Shown here: piece by piece, positions 16,423 to 23,470 of the stretch
How the letters are laid out: each line of letters opens with the position of its first letter
How positions within the stretch are numbered: the stretch's first letter is position 1
Assembly (NCBI GenBank): GCA_964463285.1
Contig: CAYXBB010000009.1
Coordinates: forward strand, 1-50,965
Direction of reading: 5' to 3'
Length of the DNA: 50,965 nucleotides
Source: JAAZLS01 sp964463285
Lineage (GTDB): Bacteria; Bacillota; Dethiobacteria; DTU022
The notes under the pieces: generated by a model
The model's database searches: none
Seen by the model: the letters and a program-made list of their open reading frames with translations, nothing else
What the model was told of the DNA's origin: nothing
Made by a program: the position numbers and the translations under genes

Positions 16423-17043
16423 TTATCTGGGAGCAATAAACACTTTTCGGTAAGGCTCTTCTCCCCTGCTATAGGTGTACACCCTGGAATGTTCCTTTAA
16501 AGCCAGATGGATGATACGCCTTTCCTGGGGGTTCATCGGCTCTAAAGATACCTCTCGTTGGGTTGTAGACACTTTGTATGCTGCTTTCTCTGCCAATTTG
16601 GTAAGGGTTTGTTCCCTCCGCTGCCGGTAGCCCCCTACATCTACAACTGCTCTCTTCTGAGCTCCCGGAAACTGCCTCCGTAAAATTGTATTAATCAGAT
16701 ATTGAATTTCATTAAGGGTTTTTCCCCGTCGCCCAATTAATACTCCACTATAGGGTCCGCTAATGCTGGCATAATATGTATCTTCTTCTTCAGTTACCTT
16801 AACCTCTCCCTCAATTTCCATGAAACTAAGCAGTTTCAGCAAATATTGTTGCAGGTATTCGGCAGGCTCATATCGCAGCGTTACCAACACCCTGGCGGCT
16901 TTACTGCCTAAAAATCCAAACAACCCCTGATTGGGCTCACTGAGCACTTCTACCTGAGCATGATTTTTATTTATACCCAGCTGGCTAATAGCTTTGTCTA
17001 CCGCCTCTTCCACTGTTCGTCCGGTAGCCTCCATGGCTCTCAT
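16423..17043 (-). CDS. jag: Jag/KhpB RNA-binding protein
   Basis: A 206-residue SpoIIIJ-associated protein. The N-terminal Jag domain (ATGRTVEEAVDKAISQLG, LGIN...QGLFGFLGSKAARV) is followed by a KH domain containing GVLIGRRGKTLNEIQYLIN. A C-terminal R3H domain follows, with NPQERRIIHLALKEHSRVYTYSRGEEPYR. KhpB binds RNA and affects cell-wall synthesis and division in Firmicutes. Its ATG overlaps the yidC stop (ATGA), so the two are translationally coupled, as in the spoIIIJ-jag pair of Bacillus. Confidence 0.95.
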   Translation of the reverse strand: MRAMEATGRTVEEAVDKAISQLGINKNHAQVEVLSEPNQGLFGFLGSKAARVLVTLRYEPAEYLQQYLLKLLSFMEIEGEVKVTEEEDTYYASISGPYSGVLIGRRGKTLNEIQYLINTILRRQFPGAQKRAVVDVGGYRQRREQTLTKLAEKAAYKVSTTQREVSLEPMNPQERRIIHLALKEHSRVYTYSRGEEPYRKVFIAPR

Positions 17044-17750
17044 TTATTCTTACTTTTCCTTTCTTTTGGCTTCTCTTTCCCCTTAGCCGGCTCCGGTTCA
17101 CCTTGGCTCTTCCCCCGATGTAGAACTAAATAGTGCTGTCCCAGAGAGAACAGATTGTTCAGCACCCAGTATAACACCAGCCCCATGGGAAATTTAAAAC
17201 TCAAATAGGTGATTAACGCCGGCATCATATACATCATCATCTTCTGGTTAGGATCAGTCATAGTTACCCGTTGATATAGGAAAGTACTTATCCCGGATAA
17301 TATGGGAAAAATATAATATGGATCCGGGGACAACAGGTCCCCCCATAATGGAAAAGAGGGTATCAGGTATGAACTAAAATTGGGGATATCCAGGATGCCG
17401 AATTTAGCCGGATTACTTAACAATCTAAAGATACCGATCAAAATTGGAAACTGAATGATCAGCGGCAAACAACCGGCCATGGGATTGACCTTGTTTTCCT
17501 GTAACAGCTCCATAACCGCTTTGTTTTGTTTTTCTTTATCGTTCTTATATTTCTCCTGAACTCGCTTAATTTCAGGTTGTATCGCCTGCATCCTCTTGGC
17601 CGATTGTATTTGCTGGTTATTAAGCGGAAGGGTTACTATTTTTACCAATAATGTAAGTATCAGTATGGCCACTGCATAATTGTGGCCGCTAATATTCATA
17701 TAAATGTAGCTCAGTGCGGTATTAAAAAACCCGGCAATCGAATCTATCAT
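17040..17750 (-). CDS. yidC: Membrane protein insertase YidC/Oxa1 (SpoIIIJ-like)
   Basis: Inserts proteins into the cytoplasmic membrane; the Bacillus relative SpoIIIJ is also needed for forespore signalling. It has 236 residues with about five membrane segments. Signatures include ILTLLVKIVTLPLNNQQ, AIQPEIKRVQEKYKNDKEKQN and NPMAGCLPLIIQFPILIGIFRLL. Unlike Bacillus SpoIIIJ it has no lipoprotein signal or cleaved leader, a form common in Clostridia. The C-terminus is strongly basic (KGKEKPKERKSKNK), which may aid ribosome contact. It is coupled to jag. Confidence 0.95.
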   Translation of the reverse strand: MIDSIAGFFNTALSYIYMNISGHNYAVAILILTLLVKIVTLPLNNQQIQSAKRMQAIQPEIKRVQEKYKNDKEKQNKAVMELLQENKVNPMAGCLPLIIQFPILIGIFRLLSNPAKFGILDIPNFSSYLIPSFPLWGDLLSPDPYYIFPILSGISTFLYQRVTMTDPNQKMMMYMMPALITYLSFKFPMGLVLYWVLNNLFSLGQHYLVLHRGKSQGEPEPAKGKEKPKERKSKNK

Positions 17751-17761
17751 TGTTCTCCCCC

Positions 17762-18037
17762 TTATTCTACCGGATCATATCCACCGGCATGAAATGGGTG
17801 GCACCGTAGCAGGCGCCTGATACCCAGGTAACACCCCTTAATTATTCCCCGGGTCTTGACTGCCTCATAAAAATACTGTGAACAGGAAGGGTAAAACCGG
17901 CATGTCGGGGGTTTCAGTGGAGAAATAAATACCTGGTAAAATTTTATCACAGACAAAACGATTTTCTTAAACACCCTATTCAAAAATATTAGGTGAAAAA
18001 AAATTATATTAGTTTTGCTTTCCTGCAAGCCAACCAC
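17762..18037 (-). CDS. yidD: Membrane protein insertion efficiency factor YidD
   Basis: A small membrane-associated protein thought to help YidC. The conserved part is KFYQVFISPLKPPTCRFYPSCSQYFYEAV followed by GIRRLLRCHPFHAGGYDPVE, with its three conserved cysteines. Up to 91 residues are open from ATG 18037, but this overlaps rnpA by 34 bases. The usual family start corresponds to a GTG (VFKKIVLS) about 24 residues in, with only a weak ribosome-binding site, so the start is uncertain. It lies between rnpA and yidC, the standard order. Confidence 0.92.
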   Translation of the reverse strand: MVGLQESKTNIIFFHLIFLNRVFKKIVLSVIKFYQVFISPLKPPTCRFYPSCSQYFYEAVKTRGIIKGCYLGIRRLLRCHPFHAGGYDPVE

Positions 18038-18342
18038 AACTCCTCCCGAGCCTCCCGGTATTTTACATTTACTGCCGGTTTTCGGGCTACAATTACAATA
18101 TCATACCCGGGCTTAAGCTCTCCCTGCAAGGATCGTAAGGCTTCTTTAAACCTTCTTTTTATACGATGTCGCTGAACACTATTTCCCGTCTTTTTGCTAA
18201 TAGAGAACCCCAGTCGGTGGGCCTGCAGCCGGTTGGGATAATAATATAGGACCACGCTTCGGGAAACAACAAATTTTCCCCTCCGATAAATGAAATTAAA
18301 TTCCCGGCTTTTTTTAATCCGTTCAAATTTGATTCCGGTCAT
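18004..18342 (-). CDS. rnpA: Ribonuclease P protein component
   Basis: Protein subunit of RNase P, which trims the 5' ends of precursor tRNAs. It has 112 residues. The family core is visible: FVVSRSVVLYYYPN, RLGFSISKKTGNSVQRHRIKRRFKEALR, then GYDIVIVARKPA. The RNR-type basic helix (NSVQRHRIKRR) binds RNA. Its ATG shares one base with the rpmH stop codon (TGATG), so it is translationally coupled to rpmH. Confidence 0.97.
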   Translation of the reverse strand: MTGIKFERIKKSREFNFIYRRGKFVVSRSVVLYYYPNRLQAHRLGFSISKKTGNSVQRHRIKRRFKEALRSLQGELKPGYDIVIVARKPAVNVKYREAREELWLACRKAKLI

Positions 18343-18476
18343 CAGGCAGAAAGGGTTTTTCTCATTTTTTCGCGTCTTCTTTTAAGAACTGCTCTTCCCG
18401 AGTTAGTCTTCATCCGGTGCAAAAATCCATGTCTTTTTTTTCGTCTTGTTTTTTTAGGTTGATAAGTCCTTTTCAT
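18342..18476 (-). CDS. rpmH: 50S ribosomal protein L34
   Basis: A 44-residue, highly basic protein read directly from the minus strand. It begins MKRTYQPKKTRRKKRHGFL and ends KMRKTLSA. AGGAAGG precedes the ATG. It is the first gene left of oriC and heads the rpmH-rnpA-yidD-yidC-jag run, the classic origin-flanking arrangement. The one-base stop/start overlap with rnpA is typical. Confidence 0.97.
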   Translation of the reverse strand: MKRTYQPKKTRRKKRHGFLHRMKTNSGRAVLKRRREKMRKTLSA

Positions 18477-18524
18477 AGGAAATCCTTCCTCATAAATATT
18501 TCATGGTTAAACTAAACATAGAAA

Positions 18525-18553
18525 ATTATACCTTAATAAAATAGACAATGCAA
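18525..18553 (-). promoter_or_regulatory. Sigma-A promoter for rpmH
   Basis: On the minus strand TTGCAT (18553-18548) is followed after 17 bases by a perfect TATAAT (18530-18525), about 50 bases upstream of rpmH. Both hexamers and spacing fit a housekeeping promoter. Confidence 0.7.
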
Positions 18554-18840
18554 GGCAGCTAAATTTTGAAAAGAGATCCCTTCTAAAAAGATCGGCCTTG
18601 ATAATGCATGATTACCAGTGAACAGGGTTCACATTGTTTATTAATCCTTATTTTCTACCCTTTTTACAAACTGTGGGTAATTGCAGGAGGCGCTATTTTT
18701 TGTTAATATGATCTTGTTTATACAATAAACTGTCTGTTATTCACAATCACTGTTAATAACTCTTGTAATTGTTAATAATCTCACCTTCTACCGCACTCAA
18801 GTTTATTTTAATATATTTTTAATATAGGGAGGTTAATTTA
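18554..18840. other. oriC: oriC, upstream sub-region (DnaA boxes between rpmH and dnaA)
   Basis: This AT-rich, non-coding stretch carries DnaA-box candidates. TTATTCACA at 18737-18745 is a perfect TTATNCACA match, and TTACCCACA on the minus strand at 18672-18680 has one mismatch. The variant TTATTAACA occurs on the minus strand at 18751-18759 and 18770-18778, with a near copy at 18701-18709. Two 6-3-6 dyads lie at 18618-18632 and 18716-18730. Position between rpmH and dnaA is the standard firmicute origin. I could not identify a convincing dnaA promoter by eye. Confidence 0.85.
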
Positions 18841-20217
18841 ATGAACCAACACCTCTCCCAAATATGGAATCTGATGCTAACAGAGATCGAAAAAAATCTC
18901 AGCCGCCCCAGTTTTGAAACCTGGCTTAAATCAACCCGCCCGATATCTTTAACTGATAATACAATTTTGATAGAAGTGCCCAATGATTTTACCAAAGATT
19001 GGCTTGAATCAAGATACAAAGAATTAATACTTAGAACAATCAAAAATATTACCGGAGAGGAATACAATATTAATTTTTTAATTTCTTCTACCATTGATTC
19101 TCCGATTGACAGCTCGGCTGATTTTCGATTTTCACCCCCCTCATACACCCCAATTGATAGTTCAAAAAGCACAAAACATAAACATTATCAAGGATCCCCT
19201 TTGAATCCACGATACACATTTGAAAGTTTTGTTGTGGGAAACTGCAATCGCCTCGCCCATGCTGCTTCGCTGGCGGTAGCAGAAGCTCCATCTAGAGCCT
19301 ATAATCCTCTATTTATTTACGGGGGCGTAGGTTTGGGGAAAACCCATCTGCTTCATGCTATTGGCCATTACATTCTGGACAATAATCATGGATATAAAAA
19401 AATTACCTATATATCTACTGAAAAGTTTACCAATGAATTTATTAATTCCATCAGGGATAATAAAACTGTAAATTTTAGAAATAAATATCGTAGTGTAGAT
19501 GTGCTTTTAGTGGACGATATTCAATTTTTAGCTGGAAAGGAACAGACCCAGGAGGAGTTCTTCCACACGTTTAACACCCTGCATGAAAGCTACCGTCAGA
19601 TTGTAGTTTCTAGCGATCGCCCCCCAAAAGAAATTCCTACATTGGAGGATCGCCTGCGATCCAGGTTCGAATGGGGATTAATTACCGATATAAATACCCC
19701 TGATTTGGAAACCCGGATGGCTATTCTCAAAAAAAAGGCAACTTCGGAGAACCTGGAAATTCCCAATGAGGTTGTAATGTATATCGCCGATAAAATCGAC
19801 ACTAATATCCGGGAACTTGAAGGAGCATTAATAAGAATTATTGCCTGTTCATCTCTTTCCAGTTCTCCATTGTCTCTGGAACTGGCCGAGGAGGCTCTTA
19901 AAGACATAATTTCCTCCCCTAAAAGGAAGATCACCATTGCTCAAATCATTGAGCACACCTCTTCACGCTTCAATATCACCTCTCAGGAGATTAAATCCAA
20001 AAAACGCACTCAGATTATAGCTCTTTCGCGCCAGGTGGCCATGTATCTGACCCGGGAACTAACTGATTATTCTTTAATTAAAATAGGACAGGAATTTGGA
20101 GGACGTGATCATACCACGGTAATTCATGCCTGCAAAAAGATAGGAAATGACCTTTTGTATGATAACGAACTAAAAAATAAGATAGCACTCATTAAAAATG
20201 ATTTAATAGAAGGATGA
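18841..20217 (+). CDS. dnaA: Chromosomal replication initiator DnaA
   Basis: AAA+ initiator of 458 residues that binds DnaA boxes and opens the origin. Domain I is at 1-80, followed by a short linker (domain II) rich in Ser and Pro. The AAA+ core begins with NPRYTFESFVVGNCNRLAHAA and has Walker A GGVGLGKTHLL and VDDIQFLAGKEQTQEEFFHTFN. The C-terminal domain IV has the DnaA-box reading motif GGRDHTTVIHACKKI. GGGAGG precedes the ATG. It is flanked on both sides by DnaA-box clusters, so autoregulation is likely. Confidence 0.98.
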   Translation: MNQHLSQIWNLMLTEIEKNLSRPSFETWLKSTRPISLTDNTILIEVPNDFTKDWLESRYKELILRTIKNITGEEYNINFLISSTIDSPIDSSADFRFSPPSYTPIDSSKSTKHKHYQGSPLNPRYTFESFVVGNCNRLAHAASLAVAEAPSRAYNPLFIYGGVGLGKTHLLHAIGHYILDNNHGYKKITYISTEKFTNEFINSIRDNKTVNFRNKYRSVDVLLVDDIQFLAGKEQTQEEFFHTFNTLHESYRQIVVSSDRPPKEIPTLEDRLRSRFEWGLITDINTPDLETRMAILKKKATSENLEIPNEVVMYIADKIDTNIRELEGALIRIIACSSLSSSPLSLELAEEALKDIISSPKRKITIAQIIEHTSSRFNITSQEIKSKKRTQIIALSRQVAMYLTRELTDYSLIKIGQEFGGRDHTTVIHACKKIGNDLLYDNELKNKIALIKNDLIEG

Positions 20218-20462
20218 ACCGTTGATTGTTTTGTGGACAACCTGTGAAGATTTGTTTTTAATAAAACTTATACAGATCTTCACAAAAGTTATTAACAGCT
20301 TGTCCATAAAAAATATAGGACAAGCCGGGTTATATACTCGTCAAAATTCGATTCTATTTACAATATCCACACCTACTATTACTGCTATTATTTTTATATA
20401 TAATCCGTACTACTATCTTATATTGTTAATTATAAATTATATTGACAGGGGGCTTAAAACGT
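20218..20462 (+). other. oriC: oriC, downstream sub-region with DNA-unwinding element
   Basis: The dnaA-dnaN intergenic region. DnaA-box candidates, each with one mismatch, are TTGTCCACA (minus strand, 20232-20240), TTATACAGA (20268-20276), TTATTAACA (20289-20297) and ATATCCACA (20363-20371). One base after the last comes CTA-CTA-TTA-CTG-CTA-TTA at 20373-20390, then a run of A and T to about 20440. That is the box, trio and AT-rich layout of the Bacillus basal unwinding system. An overlapping 95-codon open frame here is not believed to be a gene. Confidence 0.88.
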
Positions 20463-21572
20463 ATGATTTTCGAAAAAGAAAAGCTTTTAAACTGTTTGGG
20501 AATAATTGAAAAAGCACTTCCGGTTCGATCGCCTATTCCAATTATTAATAATATCTATTTTCGTTGCCAGGAGGATGAAGTTATTTTTTTAGCCACAAAT
20601 CTAGAAATGGAAATTACCTGTAGGTTACCGTACCCTAGCCGGCATAGCTTTATAATGTTACTAGCTTCCAGAGTAATTGATGTCATTCGCTATTTACCCG
20701 ATCGGAAAGTAGAAATAACCTATAATTCCGAGGACCGTGCTGTTAACATAAAAAGCGGGGAAGCAAGGTATTTTCTTTACGGGGCGGATCCGGCGGAATA
20801 CCCGGTATCAACAGCTATTCCGGTAGAGCACACCTCTGTTACCATTAATCAGGCCTTGTTAAAACAGGCTCTCAGACAAGTGGTGTTCGCTTCTTCCAGC
20901 GAGGAAGGACGCCCGGTTTTTGCAGGCCTGTTGTTCTCCTTTGAACAGCAGGGGATAATTATTACCGCCTCGGATACTTACCGGGTGGCTATAACCGAAA
21001 TATCTGCTCCGAATAATCTGACTACCCCTCATCAACTGTTAGTTCCGGCCAGATCAATTCGGGAACTGATTAAAATATTAAGCGATGAGGATCAATCGAT
21101 GACTATCGGATTCCATAAAAACCAGGTAGTATTTGATTTTAAAGGGGTTAATGTGATTGCCAAGGTACTTGACGAGAGGTTTCCGGATATTACCGGAGTT
21201 ATTCCCTCCGGCTTTCAGACCAGATTAGAACTTTCCCGTCAATCGCTGGAGGAAATAGTTACCCGGGCATCCTTATTGGCAGAAGGTGTTAATAAAGCAG
21301 TTTGTTTTTCTCTTAGCGAATCCGGGTTACAGATCACTGCCAGCTCCCAGGCAGGCAAAATGGAAGAGTACTTGGAGGTTAAGGTGGAGGGAGATAAATG
21401 CGAGGTTTATCTTAATTCCCGTTTTTTGTTAGAGATGATAAAATCTGTGAACTGTGAAATGCTTTCTGTTGAATTCAACGGGCAAAGCGGCCCGGTAATT
21501 TTTCGCCCGGTAGGAGATAATCATTATCTTTACCTGGTGTTACCAATTAAAATGACCCAGGAGCTATCCTAA
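20463..21572 (+). CDS. dnaN: DNA polymerase III sliding clamp (beta)
   Basis: Ring-shaped processivity clamp of 369 residues, made of three similar domains. It begins MIFEKEKLLNCLGIIEKALPVRSPIPIINNIYF. Later hallmarks include VFASSSEEGRPVFAGLLFSF, ASDTYRVAI and the C-terminal GPVIFRPVGDNHYLYLVLPIKM. The ATG at 20463 is preferred over an upstream in-frame TTG, being preceded by AGGGGG and matching family N-termini. It precedes recF by one base. Confidence 0.98.
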   Translation: MIFEKEKLLNCLGIIEKALPVRSPIPIINNIYFRCQEDEVIFLATNLEMEITCRLPYPSRHSFIMLLASRVIDVIRYLPDRKVEITYNSEDRAVNIKSGEARYFLYGADPAEYPVSTAIPVEHTSVTINQALLKQALRQVVFASSSEEGRPVFAGLLFSFEQQGIIITASDTYRVAITEISAPNNLTTPHQLLVPARSIRELIKILSDEDQSMTIGFHKNQVVFDFKGVNVIAKVLDERFPDITGVIPSGFQTRLELSRQSLEEIVTRASLLAEGVNKAVCFSLSESGLQITASSQAGKMEEYLEVKVEGDKCEVYLNSRFLLEMIKSVNCEMLSVEFNGQSGPVIFRPVGDNHYLYLVLPIKMTQELS

Positions 21573-21573
21573 T

Positions 21574-22686
21574 TTGTTTCTGAAATATATAAAGATGTAC
21601 AGCTTTCGGAACTACCGGCAACAGGAAATAAAATTTAATCCGGCAGTTAACATGGTTGTAGGAGAAAACGCTCAGGGCAAAACCAATCTTTTGGAGGCGA
21701 TATATTATTTATTGACCTGTTGTTCCTTTAGAACGGAGATTGACCGGGAAATGGTGTCCTGGAAAACAAATTCATTCTTTTTACAAGGAGCTGTTAAAGA
21801 GAATTCAAATATAAATACAGTGGAGATTGGATATCAGATACCCAATAAATTACAGATTGTTTTTAATGGAAAAGCTAATTTGAAAAAAAATTATAAGTTT
21901 CTTTTTCCGGTGGTTTTTTTTGGTCCTGAAGATTTACGATTGGTTAAAGATGGACCGGCTATTCGACGTAGGTATTTAGATATGGTGGGGGTAAGGTTAG
22001 GATCTAGGTATTACCATAATTTAAAAGATTACCATCGTGTTCTACAGCAACGAAACCGGGTGATTAGAGAAAGGCGTTTTAAAGGATCGTTAACCAAATA
22101 CCTGGAAATTTGGAATGAACCCTTGGCCAGACTTGGCTCCTACCTAATAAAACAAAGGATTTGGTTAGTAGAACAGCTGGAAAGATGGTCAAAAGAATTT
22201 TTTATAAATGTTTTTTCTGATGAACAGGAAATGTCTTTACAATATGTATGCAGTGTGGATTACTCGGATAGCCCGGATGAATTTTCCGATCAATTTTACC
22301 GGCAACTTTGTTTAAAGCAATCGGAAGAGGAGATTAGGGGTTATACCTTGTTGGGGCCACATGCAGACGATTTCAAGCTCAGTATCAACGGTCAACCAGC
22401 TAGAATTTATTCGTCTCAGGGGCAACAGCGAATTGCCGTTTTAGCACTTAAAATGGGAGAAGTGCAGTTACTGGAGCTTAAATACCGACAAAAACCTGTT
22501 TTACTATTGGATGATGTTTTTTCAGAGCTGGATTTACGAAGGAGGGGACAACTGTTACAATTTACAAAACAGAAAGGTATGCAGATGGTAATAACCACCG
22601 TGCTTCCCCCGGGTCAGTTAACGCCCCTAAAGGCTGATACTATTCTTACAATAAAGGGAGGGGAGGTAGTTGAAACAGCTTCATGA
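21574..22686 (+). CDS. recF: Recombination mediator RecF
   Basis: ABC-type ATPase of 370 residues that loads RecA at gaps. It has VVGENAQGKTNLLEAIYYL (Walker A), a FFGPEDLRLVKDGPAIRRRYLD stretch, the signature SQGQQRIAVLALKMGE and Walker B PVLLLDDVFSELD. The start is TTG at 21574 with AGGAG in the end of dnaN. The S4-domain gene yaaA, usually between dnaN and recF in Bacillus, is missing. It overlaps the DUF721 gene by 17 bases. Confidence 0.96.
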   Translation: MFLKYIKMYSFRNYRQQEIKFNPAVNMVVGENAQGKTNLLEAIYYLLTCCSFRTEIDREMVSWKTNSFFLQGAVKENSNINTVEIGYQIPNKLQIVFNGKANLKKNYKFLFPVVFFGPEDLRLVKDGPAIRRRYLDMVGVRLGSRYYHNLKDYHRVLQQRNRVIRERRFKGSLTKYLEIWNEPLARLGSYLIKQRIWLVEQLERWSKEFFINVFSDEQEMSLQYVCSVDYSDSPDEFSDQFYRQLCLKQSEEEIRGYTLLGPHADDFKLSINGQPARIYSSQGQQRIAVLALKMGEVQLLELKYRQKPVLLLDDVFSELDLRRRGQLLQFTKQKGMQMVITTVLPPGQLTPLKADTILTIKGGEVVETAS

Positions 22687-23086
22687 AATTGTTACCGGCC
22701 TATTACAATCCAGGGGTCTGTGGAAACAGTATCAGATCAACAAGTTAATTCTTAATTGGGGTATAATGGTAGGGAGGCCCTTGTCCGAAGTTACCCAGGC
22801 TAAAGATTTTAGTAGGGGCAGGTTGAGGGTGTTAGTGATCGATTCAGTATGGGGGCACCATCTTTCATTAATGAAGCCCCAAATTATAAAGAGTTTAAAC
22901 AGCCAGATAGGTGACGGTGTAGTTAAAGAAATTTATTTTCAGGTGGGGGAGTTATTAACGGCTCAGCAACAGGGGCAACAGCCGGCAGAGGAAAGCCGGA
23001 GCAACCAGTTTTTTGTAGAAGAGCCATCGGGGCAGGAGTTTAAACTAAACATAAAACGGCTTCAAAATATAACCACTTTCAGATAG
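22670..23086 (+). CDS. DUF721 (DciA-like) protein
   Basis: A 138-residue protein with the DUF721 pattern: WGIMVGRPLSEVTQAKDFSRGRLRVLVIDSVWGHHLSLMKPQII, then a beta-strand with KEIYFQV. DUF721 includes DciA, the ancestral partner that helps load the replicative helicase in bacteria lacking DnaC/DnaI-type loaders. A low-complexity Gln-rich tail follows the domain (about 100-120). The start is TTG, overlapping the end of recF. Position in the dnaA-dnaN-recF-gyrB cluster supports a replication role, but in this lineage direct helicase loading is only inferred. Confidence 0.85.
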   Translation: MKQLHEIVTGLLQSRGLWKQYQINKLILNWGIMVGRPLSEVTQAKDFSRGRLRVLVIDSVWGHHLSLMKPQIIKSLNSQIGDGVVKEIYFQVGELLTAQQQGQQPAEESRSNQFFVEEPSGQEFKLNIKRLQNITTFR

Positions 23087-23123
23087 TTGGATAATATTAA
23101 CCATTTATAAGGTGGCGAATTAA

Positions 23124-23384
23124 ATGTTTACTCATATAGGGGGATCCGGAATAATCTTTTCAAAAGATATAGTGGGTATTTTCAACCTGTCGCCAAAGGA
23201 AATAGAAACCAACAAGGAATTTATAGAATCTGCTTTTCCTACATTTCTGAGTGCCCGGGAACTGGCCGGGAACAAATCGTTTATTGTGACCACAGATAGC
23301 GTAATGTTATCTCCCATTTCATCCTTAACCCTGGCTGAACGCAGCAAACTCACTGTAACGTTTAGTCTCCATTCACATGTTTAA
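23124..23384 (+). CDS. remB: RemB-like DUF370 regulator
   Basis: An 86-residue protein of the DUF370/RemA family; the Bacillus yaaB/remB gene sits at this same place between recF and gyrB. Family features are MFTHIGGSGIIFSKDIVGIFNL at the start and KSFIVTTDSVMLSPISSLTLAERS towards the end. RemA-type proteins form DNA-wrapping rings that activate matrix genes in Bacillus; the role of RemB is less clear. A moderate AAGGTGG precedes the ATG. Confidence 0.88.
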   Translation: MFTHIGGSGIIFSKDIVGIFNLSPKEIETNKEFIESAFPTFLSARELAGNKSFIVTTDSVMLSPISSLTLAERSKLTVTFSLHSHV

Positions 23385-23416
23385 GCGCAATATTTAACTA
23401 AATAGCCCTTATTTTA

Positions 23417-23425
23417 TGCTATAAT
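23417..23425 (+). promoter_or_regulatory. Extended -10 promoter for gyrB
   Basis: TGCTATAAT (TG-N-TATAAT) lies about 46 bases upstream of the gyrB start. No good -35 box is visible at 17-18 bases, which fits an extended -10 promoter. It would separate gyrBA transcription from the upstream genes. Confidence 0.6.
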
Positions 23426-23470
23426 ATGCTAGTATGTTAAAGTTTTTGGGAGGATAGGTTAAAATAATTG

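Noticed and set aside
18700..18726. TTGTTA...TACAAT as the dnaA promoter
   Set aside because: The spacing is only 15 bases and the hexamers overlap DnaA-box-like sequence; not strong enough to call.
20222..20509. 95-codon plus-strand frame in the dnaA-dnaN gap
   Set aside because: It covers the DnaA boxes and the unwinding element, has a low-complexity Ile/Tyr-rich product and runs into dnaN in another frame.
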